Below, piece by piece: positions 54,701-64,000 of a DNA stretch of 64,000 nucleotides. This DNA comes from Flammula alnicola. Its lineage: Eukaryota > Basidiomycota > Agaricomycetes > Agaricales > Strophariaceae. Below the pieces are notes generated by a model. That model had not been told where the DNA came from. It saw nothing but the letters and a program-made list of their open reading frames with translations, and ran no database searches. The position numbers were made by a program, and so were the translations under genes. The stretch spans positions 16,965-80,964 of the forward strand of contig JADNRV010000214.1 in the NCBI GenBank assembly GCA_015499995.1, read 5' to 3'. How positions within the stretch are numbered: the stretch's first letter is position 1; each line of letters starts with the position of its first letter.

Positions 54701-55247
54701 GCACGGTTATCGCCAGATGGCGCAAACCCCTCCAGTTCAGATCCAAGCAGTGGTTGGGGCGCCAATGAGAGCAGCGCTGGGTTCTCTGACGTCTTCGAGC
54801 TTGCCCAACGACATTCCGCGTTGTTGGACGACATCCTAAGTGCGTGTTTGCTGCGGTCCGGCCAGCGCGGTGTAGGCGATCTTCTTCGGCAATGCCTGGA
54901 ATTGGTATTGGAATTCACCATCGTCGTTGGCGAATTGCACAGGGGTCGGATACAGGAGTACCAGGCAGCACCGATGGTTGAGGAGCTCTTCCGGAAATTC
55001 TGCGTGAAGATGACTACTTTCGTAAGTCGCTGGACCTCCTATCTTTTTTTATGGGTGCTTGCTGATGGAATTGAAATAGACAAAGGTCTTGAAAGGGCTT
55101 GTTGATAAGAGTCCATCATCGTCGATATTGTCTTTGGAAACCTACTCTGGCACAGGGCGACGTCCAACGGGAGGCCTCGATGCCCTATACCATTTACTTG
55201 TACGCTTGGATCTCACGGATTGGTGGAGTAAATCCACGAAGCAATGA
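51790..55247 (+). CDS. Gamma-tubulin complex component (GCP5/GCP6-like)
   Basis: Exons 51790-52101, 52154-52263, 52317-52529, 52577-52651, 52679-52910, 52981-54226, 54285-54291 (7 nt), 54342-54460, 54513-55021 and 55080-55247 give 996 aa. The start is the first in-frame ATG and could be further upstream. N-terminal GRIP1-like parts: NPIMESLKLEKMNM, SRFLKIGTLLRRLESLLSSLR, HALAHSLSTTIDYLREVI. An acidic run (EEEEEEEED) follows. GRIP2-like parts: FLYMDYKPPNPLEILISPDVL, KYQRMFAFILRLLRVESALKSLFR and a C-terminal helical bundle. GCPs build the ring that nucleates microtubules at spindle pole bodies. The large insert between the two domains is why I favour GCP5/6 over GCP2/3/4. All frames join cleanly. 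Confidence 0.88.
54285..54291 (+). other. 7-nt microexon of the gamma-tubulin complex gene
   Basis: Bases CTATTGA between introns 54,227-54,284 and 54,292-54,341. It supplies the SIE residues that join WLDPL to ALDFLYMDY; skipping it breaks the frame. Confidence 0.7.
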
Positions 55248-55259
55248 CGACGAGTTTTT

Positions 55260-55720
55260 CTTTTGTCTCTGTTTCCTGGAAGCAAATCACCACTTCAAAT
55301 GTTTGACGTTCAACTCGAGCCAGCCCTGGTCGTTCAAGCCTTGCATGATTGCTGTACGCCCTTCAACGCTGTCAACTTCTCCGTATACGGCGAAATGGAT
55401 TTTTGTTTGAGTTCCCAAAAAGGCTTAGAATCCGCCAGTGCACAGATCGCCTGGGAGTCCGATCTGCATATACCTATGCACTGGGTCCAGCCTTGGAAAA
55501 CCTCACGATTTCCTGTTCAGATTCTCGGGATGTCCGAATCCGGCAGAGTACGTGTACTATTCACCCAGTCAAGAGTAACAATCAGCAAAGAGCTCAACCT
55601 CTCAAAAAATCCTTCCCTCCGGACCATCCATTTCTTCAAGATAGTTGTATCCAAATTTTTGCCTGCGCCCGACGTCATAGGTTGCGGCAGCCGACCCGGG
55701 AAGATTGCTCACGCAATAAT
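55260..55720 (+). pseudogene. Possible decayed LRR/F-box-like fragment
   Basis: Between two convergent genes lies a stretch with protein-like pieces in two different frames: ALVVQALHDCCTPFNAVNFSVYG and ELNLSKNPSLRTIHFFKI in one, ALGPALENLTISCSD in the other. These recall leucine-rich repeat parts of fungal F-box proteins. No start, no continuous frame. It could also be chance or 3' UTR. Confidence 0.35.
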
Positions 55721-55769
55721 ATACTCGAGTAAATTGATTACTGAGAGTCAGATGCTCTATGTAATCTCT

Positions 55770-58548
55770 CTAAGATTTCAAGAAACTTTTCATCTTGTCC
55801 AAGTCATCGACCATTCGTTCCGATCCTTCTTCTCCAATGTTATTTTCTGCGAAATTCCTGAAAACGACTTCAACCCTTCTCCAGATCTGTTCTTCTGGCC
55901 TTATTTGGCATAATGGAAGTAAAGACGGGAGCCAAATGTCTGCTATCTCTGCCAACCACCAACGACGGGCTCCGACAGCCGATATCAAGGTTTTGAAGAA
56001 ATCGGAGCAGAAAATCAGATTAAACTGCTTTTCGAGCGAAGGGGAATGTGAAGGACATAGTGGCTCTTCCTGCAAATAACACGCCGCACTACTCTTGATA
56101 AAGACGCAAAGCGTGCGTATGCAGTCTAGTTGGAGGCGTCGGCTATCGGTGTCGCCTGTATGGGCTGCCCGCAGAAGCACCGCAATACCATTCTCTTCCG
56201 TGAAGATACGGATTACGGAGCTCTGGCAATCCGCCAGCAGCGGTTCGAGCAGTCGTATGCATCCGATTTCTATGTTCAAGTCCGCTGACGCAGTCAAAGT
56301 GTGGACCAGAGTCTTCACAAACCATGGCCGCTGCTCTGGAGTGACGTTGACGGGAGGATGGAGGATTTGCAGGATGTCGGCTAGGACCCAGTCTGGAACG
56401 AGCCCAACACCGACTTGGCCGTCGAGATACAGCTTGGAGAGTCCCTGCCTGGCTATGTCCTTGATATGCAAAGGGAAGCGATTTGAGCGCGTGAAGACTG
56501 GGGCAGCAATTTGCGAAAATTCTGTGACCGAGAAATCGAGAACGTCCCCTGTGACTCCGTAGAGGCCGGGATTTTGGACGATGCTGGCGAAGACTGGGAT
56601 CATGGTTTGGTGAAAAGCTTGACTGCGTTTCTCCTCGTCCCAAAGCAACGACAAATCCACATTTCCTATCGTTATCGAACGTAGAATGAGAGGAATCGTG
56701 ATGCGGCTGTGCGGTGTACCAGACATCTCTTTTGCTCGCTGGAGGAGTTGGAGAAGGACAGGGATAGCCCTTTTACTGATGTCGCTGACTATGGCTGCGC
56801 GTAGTTCCCAACTGAGCGAGCATTCGAGGAATGTGTCTAGGAGCCAAGACTGCGTCAAGTCATTAAGATTTGAGTCGCCTTTGACAAATGCCTTTAAGTG
56901 GTAGATTAGGGCGAGTTGAGGACTGCGAGATTCCAGTGAATTTAACGCAATAGTGCAAGCAGCGATAGCAGCTGCGTGTAAATTGTTGGCTTCTCTGAGT
57001 GAATTTAGTGGAGCTCGCAGATTTCGAGGCCACACCAGCGACGTTCCATGCGTTAATCGTACCCATGCACGACAGTATCTCTCTGCGCCTTCAGCATCAG
57101 CAACATGCCATTGGAGGTCGAACGATAAATCACGATGAAAACTGGAGCTGAAATGTTGAAGGACCATAGGAACGGCGGCCGCGTCACGCAGAACATGAAA
57201 GGCTGTAAACTCCTTAGGAAGTCCGCCGATGGCCTGTAGCGTGGCCGCAACGGTGTCCTCGTTTGAAGACTGTTGCAATAACCATACCAGGGCACATGCG
57301 TCAATGTAATGGTCGGGGTCGACTGTCGTAGACGTCATAAGGGCGCGCCTAATATGAAGTTTGTCAGTCTTCACACAATATCGTAGAAACGTTATCCAAC
57401 ATACATGGGTTGCAATTCCCCATCTGCACCATGTTCTAAGTCCAGGAGAGGGACAGGAGCTGTCTTTCGGGAAATCCATAGCCGCAATTGCTCGGATATC
57501 GGATGCTGATATGGGCAATCTGGGTATATCAACGACATCCACATCGAACCGAGGTAAAATGTATATGCCAGTGCCACAATAGCAAAAGTGGCAGCCGTGA
57601 TGGCTATGTCTCCTGACCACAGCAGTACAATGATGCCGGCGAAGAAGAGAAGCAGAGCAACGTGGAGAAGAAGTGGCAAGGCGTTGATAACAGCGAAGAC
57701 ATGCCAATTTTGCAGTTGAGTGTGTCGACGTTGTCGCTGTCTTGCACGATATCTTGGCGACCCAGAGACGTTCGGTATGGGCTGTATCCACTGCTTGGCA
57801 AGCATGGAGACAAGGGCTGCAGAGAGACTACAGGAAAGGGCCGCGAACCAGAGGCCGTTTACCCAGTGGATTTCGCGTGTTGATGGAACCAAATCTTCGC
57901 CGGGGGTAAGTATATTTATGATGGGGTTGGTGATGTTCAAAAGAGAAGACCCGCGTATGTCAGCAATAAGTTGCGCGATGAGTGCGTTAGTCGTGTCGGA
58001 CGGATTGGGAAGCATTTGCTGATAGGACTGGATAATAAATGTCGTCAACACCGCAGAGAATAACCCTGTCTTTGAGAAAAAAAAGGTTTCATATTGGCTA
58101 ACATGTATGCAATGGAGAGTGGGCTCACAAACACGAGGAGCACATCGATCCCGCGATTCAACCCGTCCGTCGTAGCAGCATCCGTCTTCGTTGATTCATC
58201 ATTATAAATGTGCCAGATGCGCGCGTGCTCTGAACCCTCAGCACCAAGTTCATCCCAAGAGTCTTGGATGTTTCCTGGAGGGATTGATTAATCGGTTATC
58301 AAAAGCTACGTAGTGAGAAAGTTGCTTACGCCGCTCTTCACTCTCGAGGAAGTGTGATATAGTGTACTGAGCACTGGGGCTGCTATTGAGTAAAGTCTAG
58401 TAATAAGGTAAAGAAGTGAGTTACTACCTGGGATTGACAGAGACTGCGAAACTGGACTCACACTACTTGTCGAGATTTGTCGACTCCCTTGCCATGCAAC
58501 GGGGCTTTTCAACAGTTCGGGCTCGGATTTCGTGTTGGACATCAGCAT
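55770..58548 (-). CDS. DUF6535 multi-pass membrane protein 2
   Basis: Exons 58548-58462, 58366-58330, 58274-58129, 58069-57405 and 57348-55770 give 837 aa. SWDELGAEGSEHARIWHIYNDESTKTDAATTDGLNRGIDVLLVF, TGLFSAVLTTFIIQSYQQ, WVNGLWFAALSCSLSAALVSMLAKQW and INALPLLLHVALLLFFAGIIVLLWSGDIAITAATFAIVALAYTFYLG define the membrane half. The C-terminal half (VDPDHYIDACALVWLLQQ to RRWWLAEIADIWLPSLLPLCQIRP) matches gene 1 throughout. Intron positions also match gene 1, so the two are duplicates now in inverted orientation. Start at 58,548 or 58,542 (MLMS or MS). Function unknown. Confidence 0.87.
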
Positions 58549-59043
58549 CTACAGTATCAGCATCCGCGACCTGTCGGGCTAGGTCGAAGAGCGTTGGCTT
58601 AAGCTTAACTTGAGCGGACTACCAGGTGACTAACGCCGCGTTTGCTGGGGTGGAAGCGGCAGAGGGGAGATACAGGAAGACATGCTAGTCGAGAGGAAAT
58701 CTACTGATTTCGAAGCTGTGTATGGGTTCTTTTCATAAACTGTCGACATGGCAGTGTCGCAGCTGTTGAACGTTGAGCTGTCAGTGTCAACGTCACGGTT
58801 GTCAAATGTTCATGGTGGGCGTCCACCACGTGATATTAGGGTGCCAAACGACTGCGCTAATGACTCGAGTAGTACCATGCCTCGAAAGCTTTACTTACAC
58901 TGTATTTTATTTCGCACGATCGAACGAGTCAAAGAATAGGGCGAATGTCAATTTTAAAATATAATACTCTGTCACATTTTTAAGACATTATAAAAAAGAG
59001 TAACTCCCAGTACAAAAGGAATGCGAACCTCGAGACTCGGGGT
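58549..59043. other. Intergenic, nothing recognised
   Basis: About 495 bp, AT-rich toward 58,980; presumably the DUF6535 gene 2 promoter and the 3' end of the F-box gene. No repeat or RNA gene seen. Confidence 0.4.
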
Positions 59044-60815
59044 TCAGTACCAGTACCCAGACAGAATATCCAGCTCTCCGAGTTCATCCTGGGCAAAAAG
59101 GGTTGGAAATAATGATGGAATGAATTTTGAAGTAGGGGGTGCAGGAAGATCTTCGTCCCACGTAACTTCCATAACCACTTCCCGAAGCAATTTCAAGTCC
59201 CGAGGCGACAGTTCACGGCATTTTTTGAGGAATAGTTGTCGAACCTCGGCACCCAGCTCATATCGCTCGATGAGGCGCTGGACGACCGAGCCAAATGAAT
59301 CCTCGGGTAGGCCGTCGGACACAAATGAGATCGAAATAGATTCTAGAGCTGGAAAGGGTACGAGAAAGGAACCGGAATTCGAAGCCGACGCTCCATACAC
59401 CAACGCGTCGAAGAAGCATGTAACGCCATGTTCTATGTGGATAGACTGCAACACAGGGAGGGTACCGAAGGTTTGTGCCCAGTTTTCGGTGTCGATGGCG
59501 AGTCGCCCTGTTACATGCAGCACAACGAGATGCTCCAGCGGCAAAGAGTCGAACAAGGGTTTTACAATCTTCCATTCGGAAATGACATCCCAATCATCCC
59601 AGCAGAAATTTGATTCCATGAGAGGGGGGATATGGTGTGTGTCCATATCGTCTTGGCGTAGCACATTGGGGTATATCACCACTATGAATTCGGGGTAGGG
59701 GTAGCGAGCTAATTCAAGGCTCTGGATAAGTAGTGGCGGCTGTATTGAGGTATCACGTAAAGGTCTATATTGTCTAGAAAATGTGGAAAGGGAACGGAGG
59801 TAGTCGACCAAAGGTGGATTTTCGGCATAGCCGTATAATCTCATTGTGACGTTAGGGGAGATCACAATTCCTGATAGAACATTTGCGATGTCGACCATTC
59901 TCGCGGTGAGGTGAAGCATCTTGAGATGGGGAAGGTCGACCTTTGGGGACGCATCGATCGATGCAGGAGAGATGTCCCCATAATCTTTGAAAAAGACGTA
60001 CATCGCGTCAAGCGATTCCAGTGATGGGAGTCCTCGCAATATTTCTAGAAATTCAGGTGCACTAAAGAGAGTATCAAAAGGAATGTTGTGGAGCCTCAGG
60101 TGGGTGAGGCCAGACAAGAAACTGGCACCCCAATCAACATTGCAGCCTTTCAGAGAGAGGCGCCGTAATCCATTGGTTTTGAAAACGCTGTTGGAAATGA
60201 GGAAAGGGAGGTTGTCCTCGTGATCGCCATTGTATGAGATTCGAAGTGTATGGATCTGGGAAGGGTTGTCGCAATAGCAGTAGTTCTCGAGAGAAAGCGA
60301 TACATGTGGAGTATGTCGCCGCCAAGGATGTTCAGTTCCCGAATTCGTGCGACATGTTGGGATATGGGGGTTGGGTCGGACCAGGGTATCAGTCCCCCAA
60401 AATCAGCATAGATAGTGAGGGGGGCTTCCTTCGACCTCGCGAACATCTCGTCCGCCCACCGACGAGAAGCTAGCGCGATATCAGTCCACAACCACGACGC
60501 GTTCAGGGCGACATCCCTCCACCACTTGCATACGTGCGTAACTCTGACCCATTCCAACGCGGAGAACTCGAACGCGCCATCGGGATGCAGATCGCCTGCA
60601 TTTTCTGCCTTTACGAGAGCGAAGATGTTGCAAAGAACCTCTGGGGGTACGGAAGACGCGGGTGAGAGGGCGTTCCGCTTGTTTTCAAGCTGTAGGATTT
60701 CAGTTGGGTCCTCTGCCTCGGATATCTTTGTGTCAAGGATTGAGCGAGTTTCGTTAATATCCGCATGTGCGCTCTGTTTCGAGGAACAATCCTCCAGTTC
60801 AAGATCGCTGGACAT
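59044..60815 (-). CDS. F-box/LRR-like protein 1 (one frameshift)
   Basis: Intronless, 1,772 nt, one short of a multiple of three; 590 aa if one base near 60,260 is restored. The F-box is SPASSVPPEVLCNIFALVKAEN, followed by WVRVTHVCKWWRDVALNASWLWTDIAL, typical of Agaricomycete F-box proteins. LRR-like parts follow (RRLSLKGCNVDWG, GLTHLRLHNIPFDTLF, SLESLDAMYVFF). The end is LGELDILSGYWY. F-box proteins recruit substrates to SCF ubiquitin ligases. The frame breaks in a C/T run (ACCCTTCCC) where the neighbour has ACCCCTCCCCC. It is either a recent pseudogene or a sequence error. Confidence 0.78.
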
Positions 60816-61158
60816 GATGCATGATGGGTACAGAGTTGTTACTTGTAACAAAGTCGTAAAACGTTTTGAAGGAGGTGCGGGTTCACGTGACTTCTGGAAC
60901 GCGGGACATGGGCATTGGGGACAGTTATCGAACTAATGAGATTAGGTGTATTCGCAGTGAACGACCCTAAAAGTTATTCAATGATGACGTTGAGACTCTT
61001 CGCTATTGCCCAGTAATTATGTGACTACATTTAACAAACACTTACTAGTACAAGCTCATCCTAAAGACTCTCAAACTAGCAGCTACATTTTATCACGGAA
61101 TTTGCTAGCCAGAAGAATGCGCCGTTGAAAAAAGAATGCGAACGTCGATACTCTACGC
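60816..61158. other. Spacer between tandem F-box genes
   Basis: About 340 bp, AT-rich from 60,960. No gene or repeat recognised. Confidence 0.4.
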
Positions 61159-62930
61159 TCAGTACCAGTATCCAGCTAGAATGTCGAGCTCGTCGATTTC
61201 ATTCGCTGAAAAAAGGGTTCGAAATAGTGACCGAATGTATGGAGATACAGGAAGCTCTACATCCCATGCAACGTCTACAACGACTTCCCGAAGCAAGCCC
61301 AAGTCGCGACGCGATAGCCAAGAGCAGTCTTTGAGGAAGAGCTGATGAATCTCGGCACCGAGTTCGTATCGTTCGATCAGGCGCTGAATCACTAAGCTGA
61401 ATGGATCCTCAAGTACGTCCTCCCAAGAATATGAAATCGAAATCGATTCCAGAGCTTGGAAGGGTACCAAGGGAAAGGAGCCAGACTGCGAATCCGATAT
61501 TCCATACACCAATGCATCAAAGAAGCTCGTAACGCTATGCTCTATGTGGATAGACCGCAACGCAGGGAGCGTACCGAAAGTCTGCGCACAGGTGTCCGTG
61601 TCGAGGACGAGCTGCCCTGTTACATGTAGCACGACGAGATGCTCCAGTGGCAAAGCATGGAACAGTGGCTTTGTGATCTTCCATTCGGAGACAAGATCAA
61701 TTTGATCCCACGTGAAAACTGATTCCATGAGAGGTGGGCCAGGGATACGGAGAGTGGCCATCTCGTCTTGTGACAGCACAGTGGGGTATGCCCGTATTAT
61801 GAATTCGGACGTGCCGACACGCGATAGTTCGAGACTCTGGATAGGCTGGTGGGGCTGGGTAGCAAGCAACGGAGGTCGATAGCGCGCAAAAATGGTGGAA
61901 AGGGCCGGGACGTAGTCGGCCGGGGATGGGTTGTGAGCGTAACCCTCTAATTTTATGACGACTTCAGGAGAGGCCACAATCCCCGATAGAACATTTGCGA
62001 CGTTGACAATCCGACCGGCGAGATGGAGTATCCTGAGATGGGGGATATGGACCTTTGGATAAACGTCGATTAGTTGCGGCAGAGGGGCGTCGTCATGTTC
62101 TAAAAAGATACCCCTGGCGTCAAGTGACTCCAATAACGGCAGACGTTGCAATATTGCTAGAAATTCAGATGGACCAAAGAGACTATCAAAAGGAATGTTG
62201 TGGAGCCTCAGGTGGGTGAGGCCAGGAAAGAAACTGGCATCCCAATCGACTTTGCAGCCTTTCAGAGAGAGGCGCCGTAATCCGTTGGCTTTGAACATGC
62301 TGTCGGAGATTAAAAAAGGGAGGTTGTCTTCGAGCTCGCCATTGTATGAGATTCGAAGTGTATGGATCGGGGGAGGGGTTGTCGTAATAGTAGTAGTTCT
62401 CGAGAGAAAGCGATACATGTGGAGTACATTGCCGCCATTGCCAAGAATGTTCAGTTCCCGAATTCGCGCGACATGTTGGGGTATGTAGATTGGGCCAGAG
62501 CATATCAGTACCCCAAAATGAGCGTAGATAATGAGGGGGGCTTCCTTCGACCTAACGAACATCTTTTCCGCCCACCGACGAGAAGCTAGCGTGATATCAG
62601 TCCACAGCCACGACGCGTCCAGCGCAACGTCCCTCCACCACCTGCATACGTGCGTGACCCTGACCCACTCCAATGCACGGGGCCCGAACATCTCATCAGG
62701 TGCAGCTTGCCTGTATTCGCTGCCTTGACGAAGGTGAAGATGTCGCAGAGAACTTCTGGGGGTATAGAAGACGCCGGTGAGAGGGCGTTCTGTATGTGTT
62801 TGAGCTGTAGGATTTCGGTTGGGTCTTCGGCCTGCGACATCTGTTTGTCGAGAATCGAGCGTGTTTCGACAATATCCGCGTGTTGGCTGTGTTTTGAGGA
62901 GGATTCCTGTATTTCAGGAGAGCGGGACAT
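61159..62930 (-). CDS. F-box/LRR-like protein 2 (one frameshift)
   Basis: Tandem paralog of the gene at 59,044-60,815, intronless and of identical length (1,772 nt, 590 aa with one base restored). SPASSIPPEVLCDIFTFVKAAN is the F-box, then LEWVRVTHVCRWWRDVALDASWLWTDITLASRRWAEKMF. LRR region: LRRLSLKGCKVDWDASFFPGLTHLRLHNIPF. End: IDELDILAGYWY. Here the break is near 62,700, where the frame after GKLH must shift to reach PDEMFGPRALEW; again a C seems to be missing from CCC. The two copies thus have different single-base losses. Confidence 0.78.
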
Positions 62931-63420
62931 GGCTGATGCTTTAATTGGAATGGACTCTGGGTCCTAGACGTTCTTGATAGTACAACCGAATTTGGCCAGT
63001 TAAGAACGTCTGATCCGAGATTACTGCTTGTGAGTGAGGATCGTCCCCTGAGAGCTAGTCGTAGCCTGAGAGCTTCCCCGACTCTGTCCTTCAGACAGGA
63101 GGGTTGTGTCGTTCACAAACAGCCAAAACGTTTGTAATTTTAAAGCCGTGAGAAAATAAAAATGATATAATCGACCTCGTGATCTGTTTGTTCCTACCAA
63201 TCGAACGCCATCGACACTTTCCCCACCATCCCACCATCACTTTCCTTCTTTCTCAAATAATTTTTAAAAGCCATATTATAGTCTGGTTTTAATAGTGGGG
63301 CACCATCCCAACCAGGTACACTCTATAATCGTCATCCATGAACTCGTCTTCATCTAAGTAGGAGCTCCCACGTAACGATGTCGAGCACTATAAAGTTTGG
63401 CTGCCCGCAAATACAAACAA
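62931..63420. other. Intergenic region upstream of the IFI6/27-like gene
   Basis: About 490 bp; contains a CCACCATCCCACCATCAC stretch near 63,222 but no recognised gene. Early exons of the next gene may start within 63,340-63,600; their structure is not clear to me. Confidence 0.35.
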
Positions 63421-63720
63421 GAACGTGACACGAGCGCCAATATTGTCGGCCATTCTTTCAGTGGAACCACCATTTCAACGACAGTCACGGTTGTTGAAGA
63501 ATCTCAAAAATCTGCTGGATCATCTAACTCTTCCAGCTCGAACCCTGTATGTAGGTGAAGACAAACAACCAAGAATAGAAGTAGGTGAGTATGATGCTTC
63601 CTTGATTGGTTTTTTTTTTCTCAATGCACTCCTTCATTCGTTCCTGCTATCAGTTGTGGAAGGTGAGCGGCTCTGGGATACGTTTTTGAATGCCTTTCAT
63701 GTTAAAATAAAATGATGGGC

Positions 63721-64000
63721 AGACACAAAGCCTTCTGCACTCGCAAATTTCCGAAAAGATCATCCTGTGGCTACCACAACCGCAACGGGTGGTCGTTGGG
63801 ACGGGGCTCGTCGTCGCCGGGAGCACCGTGCTAGCTCCTGCTTTTTCGTCGCGGATTAAATGCCATAGGTTTCACGGCCGGAGGTGTAGCCGGTGGTATG
63901 TCGCCCTAGCTATCTTTGTTCTTTCCGAATAATCTCAACAATGGCGTGCTCTCAGGTTCAATCGCGGCTGGAATCCATTCCGCTTTCTATGGAGGGGCGG
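63721..64000 (+). CDS. IFI6/IFI27-like small membrane protein, partial
   Basis: Two exons visible (63721-63895 and 63956-end of window), with unclear upstream exons. LLHSQISEKIILWLPQPQRVVVGTGLVVAGSTVLAPAFSS leads into the family core AIGFTAGGVAGGSIAAGIHSAFYGG, a Gly/Ala-rich hydrophobic segment of the IFI6/27 (ISG12) family found in fungi as well as animals. The frame changes near 63,855 between AFSSRI and LNAIGF, another apparent one-base loss. Proteins of this family associate with mitochondrial or nuclear membranes; the fungal role is unknown. The gene continues past 64,000. Confidence 0.65.

Overview
The window comes from a filamentous basidiomycete, most likely an Agaricomycete. Genes are dense and cut by many 44-80 nt GT-AG introns. 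The families are typical of that class: BTB/POZ, DUF6535, DUF7726, F-box/LRR, microbial-type PARG, fungal kinase-like proteins and a KDZ transposon. All gene models below were spliced by eye from the sequence; no database was searched, so family names rest on recognised motifs.

Region 1 (1-13,650) is a tandem duplication of a unit of about 7 kb. Each unit holds two same-strand genes, called here B and A, and a decayed convergent third kinase. B and A share one architecture: an N-terminal domain resembling a PD-(D/E)XK nuclease, a middle domain, and a C-terminal kinase-like domain. B keeps a D...ExK motif but has lost the kinase catalytic loop; A keeps HKD...N and DFD but has ExY instead of ExK. 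All four reading frames are open through four exons each. The convergent relic carries a 431-bp MITE in an intron (copy 2) and an 82-bp inversion plus a deletion (copy 1).

Region 2 (14,071-19,624) has an RGG-rich protein, a BTB protein and a phytanoyl-CoA dioxygenase-like enzyme with 11 exons, a 10-nt microexon and a GC-AG intron.

Region 3 (19,766-33,663) is a cyclase/kynurenine formamidase-like gene split by a 12,487-bp KDZ transposon. The element has 165-bp terminal inverted repeats and a 7-bp target duplication (TAAGCCC), and removing it with one duplication copy restores the cyclase frame. It carries five genes: the KDZ transposase (one frameshift), an ASRWLAD-repeat acidic protein, a basic tail protein, a cysteine-cluster protein, and a small protein interrupted by a nested 412-bp hAT-like MITE. 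The whole element, introns included, is saturated with GCCGAT/ATCGGC.

Region 4 (33,793-40,115) has four conserved genes: 3-hydroxyisobutyrate dehydrogenase-like, carboxymuconolactone decarboxylase-like, a SUR7/PalI-like membrane protein, and the AC40 subunit of RNA polymerases I/III. Each contains one or more apparent single-base indels, which suggests locally poor consensus sequence.

Region 5 (40,406-46,450) is a cluster of three microbial-type PARG genes, two of them recent tandem copies. Region 6 (47,102-58,548) has two inverted DUF6535 membrane proteins flanking a DUF7726 gene and a gamma-tubulin complex component. Region 7 (59,044-64,000) has tandem F-box genes and the start of an IFI6/27-like gene.
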